53,040 bases of DNA, from contig NZ_JAPDRA010000016.1 in NCBI RefSeq assembly GCF_026013525.1, forward strand, positions 1-53,040. Reading direction: 5' to 3'. This DNA comes from Sphingomonas canadensis. GTDB taxonomy: Bacteria > Pseudomonadota > Alphaproteobacteria > Sphingomonadales > Sphingomonadaceae. Positions 8,416-16,752 of the stretch are shown piece after piece. The first letter of the stretch is position 1, and every line of letters begins with the position of its first letter. The notes below the pieces were generated by a model. It worked only from the letters and a program-made list of their open reading frames with translations, did no database searches and was not told the DNA's origin. The position numbers and the translations under genes were made by a program.

Positions 8416-9537
8416 ATGTCGACCGATCCCATGCTCATCGAGGCCATGGTGCGCGGAATCGCATGCGGCGGTTTCCTGGCCACCGCACTGATCATCGCGC
8501 GCGTCGATCGTTCGACGACGCCGATGATGGGGGCGCTGTTCCATTTCTGCCGGTCCGCCCATGTGATCGCGCAGTTTCCGCCGGCGATGGCGATGCTGGG
8601 CGGATGGTATCTGCTGGTGGACATCCCCTCGATCGCGGCGGCGCCGCTTTCGTGGATCTTCGTGACCGAATTCTTCGGCGACACGCGCAGCTTCAATCGT
8701 TCCAAGCTGGCGGTGCCGGCGCTGGTGCTGGCGATCGGCCTCACCGCGCGGCTGCTGCCGCCGGAATCGGCGCGCGTGCTGTGGCTGATCAACAATTTCA
8801 TCAACGTCGGCCTGTTCGCGCACATCACCGCGACGGTGCTCAAATCCTGGAACGGAGACCTGGTCGAGCAGCGGCGGCTGGCGGTGGCGCCGCTGTTCCT
8901 GCTCAACGTCGCCTATGGCGTGGCGGTGGCGCTGGTGCAGACGGTGGAGCTGTTCACCTTCTCGCCGCGCCAGCCTTCGCTGTTCGCGGCGCTGGCGCTG
9001 GTGCTGATCAGCGGGATCAGCGTGTGGATCTTCGGCCGGACGACGCCGGGGCTGTTCAAGACGGTGCCGCGCCGCCCGGTGACCGGCCCCTCCCCCGCCG
9101 ATCCGCAGCGCGGCGCGGCGGCGCTGCCCGAGGCGGAGGCCGCGCTGGTCGCCGAGCTGGAGCGGCTGATGCGCGTCGAGCGGCTCTACCGGATCGAGAA
9201 TCTGCGCATCTCGGCGCTGGCGATGCGGCTGGGCGTGACCGAGCACCGGCTGCGCAAGCTGCTGAACGGCGACCTGGGCTATCGCAACTTCAGCGCCTAT
9301 GTCGCCTATTGGCGGCTCGACGAGGCCAAGCAGGCGCTTGAGGACCCCGAGCAGCGCGAGGTGCCGATCTCCACGATCGCGCTCGATTCGGGCTTTCAGT
9401 CGCTCGCGCCGTTCAACCGCGCGTTCAAGGCCGACACCGGCCTGACCCCCACCAGCTACCGCCGCCGCGCGCTGAAGGCCGCGGGCGTGACCCCGCTGGA
9501 GGAGCCCGAGGCCGAAGCGGGCGGCGACGCCGAATAA
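8416..9537 (+). CDS. Membrane-anchored AraC-family transcriptional regulator
   Basis: 373-residue two-part protein. Residues 1 to about 215 contain six or seven hydrophobic segments (for example ALVLAIGLTARLL, LAVAPLFLLNVAYGVAVALV, ALALVLISGISVWIFG) and no recognisable ligand-binding cupin. Residues about 245-350 form an AraC helix-turn-helix pair: LRISALAMRLGVTEHRLRKL, then STIALDSGFQSLAPFNRAFK, ending in TGLTPTSYRRR. Known proteins of this architecture sense signals at the membrane while binding DNA. It is the only regulator inside the catabolic region, like PegR in the PEG operon, and so is the best candidate for recognising the shared TTCGAA-centred sites. That pairing is inferred. Confidence 0.88.
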   Translation: MSTDPMLIEAMVRGIACGGFLATALIIARVDRSTTPMMGALFHFCRSAHVIAQFPPAMAMLGGWYLLVDIPSIAAAPLSWIFVTEFFGDTRSFNRSKLAVPALVLAIGLTARLLPPESARVLWLINNFINVGLFAHITATVLKSWNGDLVEQRRLAVAPLFLLNVAYGVAVALVQTVELFTFSPRQPSLFAALALVLISGISVWIFGRTTPGLFKTVPRRPVTGPSPADPQRGAAALPEAEAALVAELERLMRVERLYRIENLRISALAMRLGVTEHRLRKLLNGDLGYRNFSAYVAYWRLDEAKQALEDPEQREVPISTIALDSGFQSLAPFNRAFKADTGLTPTSYRRRALKAAGVTPLEEPEAEAGGDAE

Positions 9538-9548
9538 TCCCGGCCACG

Positions 9549-9583
9549 AAAAAACTCCCCCGGAAACGCTGTTCCCGGGGGAG
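9549..9583 (-). terminator. Intrinsic terminator of the enolase-superfamily gene
   Basis: On the minus strand a stem CTCCCCCGGGAA / TTCCGGGGGAG (one bulge) is followed directly by TTTTTT (complement of 9549-9554). This is a classical rho-independent terminator, 27 bases past the stop of the minus-strand enolase gene. It also separates that gene from the converging AraC gene. Confidence 0.85.
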
Positions 9584-9609
9584 CGATTGCGACCGGCAGG
9601 GCGCGCCGG

Positions 9610-10839
9610 TCAGTCCGCGTTGCGGCCGAAGGTCACCAGGCCCAGCGTGTTGGGCAGCGTGTTCGGCGGATAACGCTTCAGCGCGGCCTCGTCCGGCTCG
9701 GTGCCCCAGCCTGGGCGATCGGGGACGATCATGTGCCCGTCCACGATCTCCGGCTCGTGCGTGAACAGCTCGGAGTCCCACGCCAGCCGGTCGATATCGG
9801 TCTCCATGATGCGCAGGTTGGGCGTCGCCGCGGCGAAATGGAGGTTCATCATCGTCGCGAGATGGCCGTAGAAATTGTGCGGGGCGACGTTGATGTCGTG
9901 CGCGTCGGCCATCGCGGCGACCTTCGCCGATTGCCAGGCGCCGTTCCACAACAGGTCGATGATCGCCACGTCCACCGCCTGCTTCGCCAGGAAGGGCACG
10001 AACGATCCCGGCCGCGTCAGCGTCTCGCACGACGCAACCGGCATGTTGGCGGCGCGGCGGATGTCGGCCAGCGCGTCGGCGTTCAGCAGGTCCAGCTCGA
10101 CCCAGAACAGGTCGATATCCGCCAGCGCGCGGATGATCTTGATATAGCCCTCGGGCTTGGCGTTGAAGTTCAGGTCCAGCAGGATGCCGACGTCCGGCCC
10201 CGCCGCGTCGCGCAGCACGCCCAGATGCTCGCGCAGCCCGTCGATCAGCTTGTGCCCCACGTTCAGCCCCGGATCGAACGGCAGGCCGAAGCCCGGCGCC
10301 CATCCCACCGGCGCGCCATCGGGCGCATAGGTGTAGACATTGGTCTTGAGCGCCGGGAATCCGCGGTCGCGCACCTCGCGGGCCAGCGCCTTCACGCCGT
10401 CCACATGATCGATCTGCGGCTCGTACCAGGGCTTGCGGCTGATCCGCCAGGTGCCGCAGTGCGACCAGTAGACGCGCACCTTGTCGCGCACCGCGCCGCC
10501 CAGCAACTGGTGGCACGGCACCTCCAGCGCCTTGGCCTTGGCGTCGAGCAGCGCGTTCTCGATCGCGCCCAGCGCCTGTGCGCTGATGCCCACGGTGGCG
10601 GGCTTCAGCGCCATCAGCAGGATGTTGTACAGCCGCTCGTGATCGCCCACCGGCTGGCCGATCAGCCGCGGCGCCAGCGTGGCGATCACCGCCGAGATGC
10701 CGGGGTTGCCGAAATCCTCGTCGAACTCGCTCCAGCCGGTGATGCCGGCGTCGGTCGATATCTTGAGGAAGTGATAGTTCCGCCATCCGGCGCCCGCGGC
10801 GAGCGTCTCGACGGCAGTGATCTTCGGGAAATTCTTCAT
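9610..10839 (-). CDS. Enolase-superfamily (mandelate racemase/dehydratase-like) enzyme
   Basis: 409-residue member of the mandelate racemase/muconate-lactonising branch. The capping domain starts KITAVETLAAGAGWRNYHFL. Barrel metal ligands appear to be Asp in LLDLNFNA, Glu in FWVELD and Glu in SCETLT. Possible acid/base residues are the lysine of ALKTNVYTY and the histidine of NVAPHNFYGH. Such enzymes abstract a proton alpha to a carboxylate and commonly dehydrate sugar acids or racemise hydroxy acids; the substrate here is unknown. The ATG at 10839 follows GGAGAGGA. It is divergent from the dioxygenase gene and shares an operator-bearing intergenic region with it. Confidence 0.85.
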   Translation of the reverse strand: MKNFPKITAVETLAAGAGWRNYHFLKISTDAGITGWSEFDEDFGNPGISAVIATLAPRLIGQPVGDHERLYNILLMALKPATVGISAQALGAIENALLDAKAKALEVPCHQLLGGAVRDKVRVYWSHCGTWRISRKPWYEPQIDHVDGVKALAREVRDRGFPALKTNVYTYAPDGAPVGWAPGFGLPFDPGLNVGHKLIDGLREHLGVLRDAAGPDVGILLDLNFNAKPEGYIKIIRALADIDLFWVELDLLNADALADIRRAANMPVASCETLTRPGSFVPFLAKQAVDVAIIDLLWNGAWQSAKVAAMADAHDINVAPHNFYGHLATMMNLHFAAATPNLRIMETDIDRLAWDSELFTHEPEIVDGHMIVPDRPGWGTEPDEAALKRYPPNTLPNTLGLVTFGRNAD

Positions 10840-10952
10840 GCGCAATCCTCTCCAGCGCCCGCATTGCAGAGGGAGCGGCGCCGCTGTGCGCCGTTCCTTG
10901 CGCCCTCCTGCGCCGGGCGCGGCGCGGCCCGCTACGGCTGGCGCGATTCGGG

Positions 10953-10993
10953 CTAATCGTGTGCGGCCCGGGCTGATCGCATTTGAAATGCGA
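10953..10993 (-). promoter_or_regulatory. Candidate operator D upstream of the enolase-superfamily gene
   Basis: On the minus strand CGATCA (10979-10974) and CGATTAG (10959-10953) are separated by 14 bases, exactly the spacing seen in operators A and B. Overlapping it is the dyad TCGCATTTGAAATGCGA (10977-10993), a one-base-longer version of the TCG-NN-TTCGAA-NN-CGA palindrome. The intergenic region 10840-11171 contains this site and operator B and no further gene that I can support. Confidence 0.5.
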
Positions 10994-11044
10994 GCGGCGG
11001 AGCATCGCACGGCGCGATGCCGGGCGCTCCATCGGCGGCAATTG

Positions 11045-11071
11045 CGATCAATCGCGTTCGAAGGCGATTAG
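11045..11071 (+). promoter_or_regulatory. Candidate operator B upstream of the dioxygenase-symporter operon
   Basis: CGATCA-N14-CGATTAG with TTCGAA at 11057-11062, inside the dyad TCGCGTTCGAAGGCGA (11052-11067). Half-sites, core and spacing match operator A, although the two lie 8 kb apart and the surrounding sequence differs. The dioxygenase start is about 100 bases downstream. Confidence 0.6.
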
Positions 11072-11171
11072 CCGCGGGGCAAGGGCGCCGCGACAGCCGC
11101 GCGCGCTTGCGGCACCACCGCCGGGAACGCGGGCCGATGGAGGACAACCGCGGATCGGGAGGATACCGGCG

Positions 11172-12026
11172 GTGCTTTCATTTCCCCTGGAGATCGGCGC
11201 GCGCGCGGGCGGTTTCGGCGCCGCGGTGCGCGGCATCGATCTCTCGCGCCCGCTGCCGCGCGGCGTGGCGGAGGATATCCGCGCCGCGCTGGCGGAACAT
11301 GGCGTGCTGTGGTTTGCGGACCAGCCGCTGACGCATGCGGCGCTGGAGGCGTTCAGCCTGGCGATCGGCCCGTTCGGCCCCAACCCCTTCGTCCACGCGC
11401 TGCCCGGGCATCCCGGCATCGTCGAGGTGCGCCGCGATCCAGACGAGCGCGCCGTGGTGTTCGGCGGCGGCTGGCATTCGGACTGGAGCTTCCTGCCCGA
11501 GCCGCCGGCCGCGACGCTGCTCCACGCCAAGGTGGTCCCGCCCCAGGGCGGCGACACGCTGTTCTGCGACACGCGGCGCGCGTTCGAGGCCCTGAGCCCA
11601 GGCTTCCAGGCGCTGCTGGCGGGGCTGCGCGGCGTGCATTCGGCCGCCGGCCCCTATGGCAGCGAAGGCTATTTCGCGAAGGAGCAGGGGCGCACCGGCA
11701 TGCGCATCGTCACCGGACCGGAAGCGGACGGATGCCACGCGCACCCGCTGGTTCCGCGCCATCCCGTTTCGGGCCGGCCCGCGCTGTTCGCCAGCCCCGG
11801 CTACACGGTGGGGATCGAGGGCTTCGCGCGCGAAGAGGCGGCCGCGATCCTGGATTTCGTCTTCGCGCACATGACTTCGGAGCGGTTCGTCTACCGCCAC
11901 AGATGGGAGCCGGACATGCTGGTGATATGGGACAATCGCGCGGTGCTCCACTGCGCCACGGGCGGCTATGACGGCCACCTGCGGCTGATGCACCGTACCG
12001 TGATCGCTGGGGGAGCGCCGGCATGA
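11172..12026 (+). CDS. TauD/TfdA-family Fe(II)/2-oxoglutarate dioxygenase
   Basis: 284-residue non-haem iron dioxygenase. The iron ligands are His102 and Asp104 in GGWHSDWSF, and His260 in WDNRAVLHCA. Arg275 in LMHRTV should bind 2-oxoglutarate. The N-terminus FGAAVRGIDLSRPL is typical of TauD/TfdA. Characterised relatives desulfonate taurine (TauD), cleave alkyl sulfate esters (AtsK) or cleave the ether of aryloxyacetates (TfdA). Next to sulfatases and an alcohol-to-acid oxidation module, ether or sulfate-ester cleavage is plausible but not proven. The GTG at 11172 follows GGGAGGAT by 7 bases. It overlaps the symporter gene by 4 bases. Confidence 0.9.
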   Translation: MLSFPLEIGARAGGFGAAVRGIDLSRPLPRGVAEDIRAALAEHGVLWFADQPLTHAALEAFSLAIGPFGPNPFVHALPGHPGIVEVRRDPDERAVVFGGGWHSDWSFLPEPPAATLLHAKVVPPQGGDTLFCDTRRAFEALSPGFQALLAGLRGVHSAAGPYGSEGYFAKEQGRTGMRIVTGPEADGCHAHPLVPRHPVSGRPALFASPGYTVGIEGFAREEAAAILDFVFAHMTSERFVYRHRWEPDMLVIWDNRAVLHCATGGYDGHLRLMHRTVIAGGAPA

Positions 12027-13492
12027 ACATGATGCACAAACCCGCCCCGCCCGGCGAGCGCGGCCCGCCGCCGCCGCTGAAGCGATCGACCAAGCTCGCC
12101 TATGGCGTGGGATCGGTGGCGCTGGGGCTGAAGGACAACGGCTTCTCCTATCTGCTGCTGCTGTTCTACAATCAGGTAGTCGGCCTGCCCGCGCCCACCG
12201 TGGGTCTGGCGATCATGATCGCGCTGGTCGCCGACGCGATCCTGGACCCGATCATCGGCCAGGTGAGCGACAACTGGCGGTCGCGCTGGGGGCGGCGCCA
12301 TCCGTTCATGTACATGGCGGCCGGGCCGATCGCGATCAGCTATCTGTTACTCTGGCATCCGCCGCTGGGCTGGTCGGACGAGGCGCTGTTCTATTATCTG
12401 ATCGCCACGGCGATGATCATCCGCACCTTCCTGGCGATGTTCGAGATTCCCAGCGCTGCGCTGGCCGCCGAGCTGACCCAGGATTATCATGAGCGCACCA
12501 GCCTGGCGGCGTGGCGCGCGGCGTTCAACTGGTACGGCGGGCTGATCATGGTGCTGCTCACCTTCCGCGTGTTCCTCCAGCCTTCGGCGGAACATCCGGT
12601 CGCCCAGCTCAATCCGGACGGCTATGCGACCTATGGCATCTTTGCCTCGGTCACGATGTTCGCGGTGATCCTGATCTCGGCCGTGGGCACGCACAGCCGC
12701 ATCCCCTGGCTGCGCCAGCCGCCCGCGAAGAAGCCGCCGTTCGTCAGGGCGCTGCGCGACATGTTCTCGGCGATGGTGACGCCGGCGCTGCTGCCGATGC
12801 TGGGCGCGGGGCTGTTCAACGCCATGGCCTATGGGCTCAGCGTCGCGCTGGGGCTCTATTTCAACACCTATTTCTGGGGCTTCTCGGCCGCCCAGATCTC
12901 GTTGTTCATCATGGTGCAGTTCGGCTCTTCCGCGCTGGCGATCTGGCTGGCGGCGCCGCTTTCGCACCATCTGGGCAAGCGCAACGCGGCGATCCTGTGC
13001 AAGCTGCTGGTCCCCATCTTCGGCCTTACGCCCATCGCGCTGCGGCTGGCAGGGGTCTTTCCAGAGAACGGATCGCCCGCCCTGCTGCCGATCATGATGA
13101 CGACTCACCTCATCTCGGTCACCTGCGCCAGCATCGTCGCGATCCTGCTGGGATCGATGGGCGCCGATGTGGTGGAGGATCACGAGCTGCGCAGCGGCCG
13201 CCGCGCCGAAGGGGTGATGGCCGCCGCGGGAATCTTCGTCGCCAAGACGACTTCGGGCGTGGGCATCTTCGCCTCCAGCGCGCTGCTGGCCTTCGTCGGA
13301 TTTCCGGAAGGCGCGAACCCGGAGACGCTGGACCCGTCGATCGTGCGCAACCTGGCGCTGGTGTTCGCGCCGGCGATGGCGCTGCTCCACGGCTGCGCGA
13401 TCCTGTGCATCCTGCGCTACCGCATCACGCGGGAGAGCCACGCCGAGACGCTGGCCGAGCTGGCCCGCCGCCGCGCGGAGGCGGAGCGCTGA
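12023..13492 (+). CDS. GPH-type (MFS) cation:solute symporter
   Basis: 489-residue integral membrane protein with about twelve hydrophobic segments. The loop motif ADAILDPIIGQVSDNWRSRW, followed by GRRHPFM, is characteristic of the glycoside-pentoside-hexuronide:cation symporter family (MelB-like, also called MFS_2). It probably imports the cluster's substrate across the inner membrane using a cation gradient. The ATG overlaps the dioxygenase stop, so uptake and dioxygenase are co-translated. The permease of the Sphingopyxis peg operon is described as the same general type. Ligand specificity cannot be read from the sequence. Confidence 0.9.
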   Translation: MNMMHKPAPPGERGPPPPLKRSTKLAYGVGSVALGLKDNGFSYLLLLFYNQVVGLPAPTVGLAIMIALVADAILDPIIGQVSDNWRSRWGRRHPFMYMAAGPIAISYLLLWHPPLGWSDEALFYYLIATAMIIRTFLAMFEIPSAALAAELTQDYHERTSLAAWRAAFNWYGGLIMVLLTFRVFLQPSAEHPVAQLNPDGYATYGIFASVTMFAVILISAVGTHSRIPWLRQPPAKKPPFVRALRDMFSAMVTPALLPMLGAGLFNAMAYGLSVALGLYFNTYFWGFSAAQISLFIMVQFGSSALAIWLAAPLSHHLGKRNAAILCKLLVPIFGLTPIALRLAGVFPENGSPALLPIMMTTHLISVTCASIVAILLGSMGADVVEDHELRSGRRAEGVMAAAGIFVAKTTSGVGIFASSALLAFVGFPEGANPETLDPSIVRNLALVFAPAMALLHGCAILCILRYRITRESHAETLAELARRRAEAER

Positions 13493-13503
13493 CTGTGCGC
13501 AAA

Positions 13504-13556
13504 TCGAAAAACGATCGATCAGGCGTTTTCGACCAGTCAATTTCGAAGTCGGCTAT
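13504..13556 (+). promoter_or_regulatory. Candidate operator C upstream of the TonB-dependent receptor
   Basis: CGACCA-N14-CGGCTAT (13530-13556) carries TTCGAA at 13542-13547, at the same 12-base offset as in operators A and B; the flanking dyad is weaker. Just upstream an additional CGATCA (13516-13521) sits within an imperfect inverted repeat, TCGAAAAACG and GCGTTTTCGA (13504-13532). This is a diverged copy and possibly a double site. Confidence 0.5.
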
Positions 13557-13715
13557 CGTGAGTTTGGAGGGCGAGAAGACGGCCGCGGCGTGATCGCTAG
13601 GCTCAACGACACCGGACCGGCGGCCCCCGAATGAACGGGGACGGACAATCCGGGCATCCCGGTCAGAAACCCGATGGGGTTCGCCGGAATACCGACCAAT
13701 TCGGGGAGGGTTGCC

Positions 13716-16673
13716 ATGAAATTCCGTAGAAAGATCATGCTCACGTCGGCGGCATCGGCCGCGGCGATGGCGCTGGCCGGATGGTCGGCGCCCGCGCTGG
13801 CCCAGGGGGACAAGCCCGATGATTCGGGCGAGGAACAGGAGATTGTGGTCACCGGCTCCAAGCTGCTGACCGCGGACCAGGCGGCGGCGCTGCCGCTGCG
13901 CGTTATCGACGAGGAGGAGATCCGCAAGCAGGGCTCGCCCCCGCTGCTCGATCTGGTCCGCGCGATGCCGGAGACGGCAGGCTCGATCGGCAACTCCAAC
14001 TCGTCGCAGGCCGGCAAGGGCCAGGGCTATGAGGGTTCGGAGAGCATCAACCTGCGCGGCCTGGGGCCGGATCGCAACCTGGTGCTGATGAACGGCCACC
14101 GCCTGCCGCTGGTGAGCGGGTTCTTCGTCAACACGCGCAACATTCCGGCTTCGGCGATCGGCCGGGTCGAAATCCTGAAGGACGCCGCGTCCACCATCTA
14201 TGGCTCGGACGCGATGACCGGCGTGGTCAATTTCATCACCAAGCGCGATTTCGAAGGGCTGGAGGTCGGCGGCGACTATACGATGATCGCCGGCAACGGC
14301 GGCGACTGGCGTGCCGACGCTACCTTCGGCAAGGTCGGCAGCAACTGGAACCTGCTGGTTTCGGGCGGCTATCAGAAGCGCGCGCAGCTTGAGGTGGTCG
14401 ATCGCGACTGGTCGATCCAGCCCTATTCGATCAATCCCAACGCGGGCTGGAACTTCTCTTCCATGCCGTCGCAGTTCACGCCGGTCGGCAACACCGGCCC
14501 GGGCGGAACGCTGGCCACCGTCGGCCCGCGCGTGCTCGACGTCGGCTGCAAGCCGCTGGGCGGCATCGAGCCGTTCGCGGGCTTCTGCGTCAACAATGTC
14601 CAGAAGTGGCAGGATCTCGTCGCGCCGGCCAAGACCTGGCAGATCTATGGCGAGTTCAACTGGGAATTCAGCTCCGGCACCGAATTCCATATCGAGGCGA
14701 ACTACGCCAACGCGCGGATGATCGTCCACTATCCGCCGTCGTTCAACCAGCCCAAGCCGATCACGGCCACCGTGCTGCCGAGCAACATGAACACCGCCAC
14801 GGCGCTCGCGGGCACCAGCCCTCTGCTCTACAACAACTGGTTCGTGCCGATCACCAACCCGGGCCTTGCCGCCTATGCCGCGGCGAACCCGTCGCAATTC
14901 CCGGCCGGCACCACGGGCATCTTCATCCCGGTCGGCCAATGGCGCCCCTATCTGGTGGGCGGCAATCCGTTCTTCGGCGACGGGGCGACGCCGGCGTACC
15001 AGACGCGCGATCAGGACGAATACCGGGTCAGCGCCAGCCTGAAGGGCAAGATGGGTTCCGGGATCAACTGGAACGCCGACTTCACCTATGGCCGCAACGA
15101 TCACGACCTGCTCGGCTTCGATTCCGCGGGCTCGATGATCCAGCTCGCGCTGCGCGGCCTGGGCGGGCCGAACTGCCAGTGGCAGACCGCCGCCCCGGGC
15201 AGCGCGGGCTGCCTGTGGCTGAACCCGATGTCGAACGCGGTGCCCAACGCGCTGGTCAACGGCGTTACCAGCTATTCGGGCTACAACGCCGCCGTCGCCA
15301 ACACCAAGGAGCTGGCCGACTGGCTGATGCTCGAACAGCGGCGCCACCTGACCGGCCAGATCGTGGAGGCCAATGCGGGGCTGGACGGATCGCTGCCCGC
15401 GTTCGATCTCGGCGCGGGGCCGCTCAAATGGGCGGTGGGCGCGCAATGGCGCCAGATTTCGTTCCGCGAGCATGATTCGAAATATGCGGACCGCACCCAG
15501 GTGCCCTGCCTCGATTCGGTGCTGAACATCCCCAACGCCAACATCTGCAACCCCACGCCCTATTCGCCGCTGGGCCTTGCCGTGGCGCTGGTGCCGACCG
15601 ATTCGACCACCAACGTCTTCGCGGGCTTCGTCGAGGCGGTGATGCCGATCGTGGACGGCACCGACCTGACCGTCGGCGCCCGTTACGAGGATCTCGGCAA
15701 CAGCGGCGGCGGCACCTTCAACCCGCAGGCGCGCGCCAAGGTCGGGATCTTCGAGTGGCTGGGCCTGCGCGGTTCGGTGAGCACCACCTTCCGCGCGCCG
15801 CCGCCCAGCGCGCTGGCGCCGAACCCGGTCGCGTCGATCCCCGGCATCCTGGGCAAGCCCACCGCGCTCGACACGATGGGCAACCCGAACCTGAAGCCGG
15901 AAGAGGCGACGACCTACAACCTCGGCGTGCTCGTCAACTATGCGGGCTTCGACGCGGGCGTCGATTATTACAACTATTCGATCAAGAACATCCTGACCAC
16001 CGAGCCGCAGAACGCGATCGTCAACGCGCTCTTCCCCAACGGGGCGGGCGGGGCGAACAACTGCGCGACGCTGGACGCGCAGTTCATCGCCGATCACTTC
16101 GAGTTCACCGGCGCGTGCAGCGCCGCGAACCTGGCCAAGGTGAAGCTGCTGCGGATCAACGGGCCCAAGGCCCATTTCTCCGGGCTCGATCTGCGCGGGT
16201 CCTACACGACGGACGGCGTGTTCGGCGGGACGCTGTCGTTCGGCGGAACGGCGAACGTCATCCTCAGCTACAAGTTCGACGCATTCACCGTCGCCGGCCT
16301 GTCGGTCGCCGGCTTCGATGCGGTGGGCAAGCTGAACCAGGGGACGCTGGCGCACGCCCTGCCCAAGTGGAAGGTCAACAGCTTCGTCAACTACAACAAC
16401 GGGCCGTTCAACCTGCGCTGGACCGGGCGTTACTATTCGACCTACATCGACCAGCGCCAGGCGACGACGACGCTGGGCTACAAGATCCCGGGCAAGTTCC
16501 TGCACGACGTGGCGCTCAACGTCGAAATGCCCTGGGAGACCACGTTCAGCTTCACGGTCACCAACCTGCTCGACACGGATCCGCCGATGGCGCTCCTTGC
16601 CGAGGGATATGACGCGACGACGGCCGATCTACTGGGCCGCACCTTCCGCATCGGCTTCCGCAAGAAGTTCTGA
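13716..16673 (+). CDS. TonB-dependent outer-membrane receptor
   Basis: 985-residue outer-membrane transporter. A signal peptide is evident (MKFRRKIML, hydrophobic stretch, cleavage near APALAQG). The plug domain begins with the TonB-box-like EEQEIVVTGSKLL and continues through LDLVRAMPETAG, NLRGLGPDRNLVLMNGHRLP and GRVEILKDAASTIYGSDAMT. A long beta-barrel ends in GRTFRIGFRKKF, with the C-terminal aromatic residue that BAM recognises. The ATG at 13716 follows GGGGAGGG; an upstream ATG would spoil the signal peptide. It probably imports the substrate of the neighbouring catabolic enzymes, as PegB does for polyethylene glycol. Candidate operator C and a downstream terminator make it a single-gene unit. 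Confidence 0.95.
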   Translation: MKFRRKIMLTSAASAAAMALAGWSAPALAQGDKPDDSGEEQEIVVTGSKLLTADQAAALPLRVIDEEEIRKQGSPPLLDLVRAMPETAGSIGNSNSSQAGKGQGYEGSESINLRGLGPDRNLVLMNGHRLPLVSGFFVNTRNIPASAIGRVEILKDAASTIYGSDAMTGVVNFITKRDFEGLEVGGDYTMIAGNGGDWRADATFGKVGSNWNLLVSGGYQKRAQLEVVDRDWSIQPYSINPNAGWNFSSMPSQFTPVGNTGPGGTLATVGPRVLDVGCKPLGGIEPFAGFCVNNVQKWQDLVAPAKTWQIYGEFNWEFSSGTEFHIEANYANARMIVHYPPSFNQPKPITATVLPSNMNTATALAGTSPLLYNNWFVPITNPGLAAYAAANPSQFPAGTTGIFIPVGQWRPYLVGGNPFFGDGATPAYQTRDQDEYRVSASLKGKMGSGINWNADFTYGRNDHDLLGFDSAGSMIQLALRGLGGPNCQWQTAAPGSAGCLWLNPMSNAVPNALVNGVTSYSGYNAAVANTKELADWLMLEQRRHLTGQIVEANAGLDGSLPAFDLGAGPLKWAVGAQWRQISFREHDSKYADRTQVPCLDSVLNIPNANICNPTPYSPLGLAVALVPTDSTTNVFAGFVEAVMPIVDGTDLTVGARYEDLGNSGGGTFNPQARAKVGIFEWLGLRGSVSTTFRAPPPSALAPNPVASIPGILGKPTALDTMGNPNLKPEEATTYNLGVLVNYAGFDAGVDYYNYSIKNILTTEPQNAIVNALFPNGAGGANNCATLDAQFIADHFEFTGACSAANLAKVKLLRINGPKAHFSGLDLRGSYTTDGVFGGTLSFGGTANVILSYKFDAFTVAGLSVAGFDAVGKLNQGTLAHALPKWKVNSFVNYNNGPFNLRWTGRYYSTYIDQRQATTTLGYKIPGKFLHDVALNVEMPWETTFSFTVTNLLDTDPPMALLAEGYDATTADLLGRTFRIGFRKKF

Positions 16674-16685
16674 CCGGAACGGACG

Positions 16686-16726
16686 GGCGCCCCCGCGGAT
16701 CGCAGCTGCGGGGGCGCCTTTTCTTT
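16686..16726 (+). terminator. Intrinsic terminator after the TonB receptor gene
   Basis: Perfect 11-bp stem GGCGCCCCCGC / GCGGGGGCGCC (16686-16696 with 16708-16718), followed by TTTTCTTTG. It separates receptor transcription from the sulfatase genes, although some read-through is possible because no other promoter is obvious. Confidence 0.88.
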
Positions 16727-16752
16727 GCCCTCTGCACAACAGGACAACGACG

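Noticed and set aside
13425..16505. A 1026-codon minus-strand frame opposite the TonB receptor
   Set aside because: Composition is typical of the reverse of a GC-rich gene, and the plus strand encodes an unmistakable receptor.
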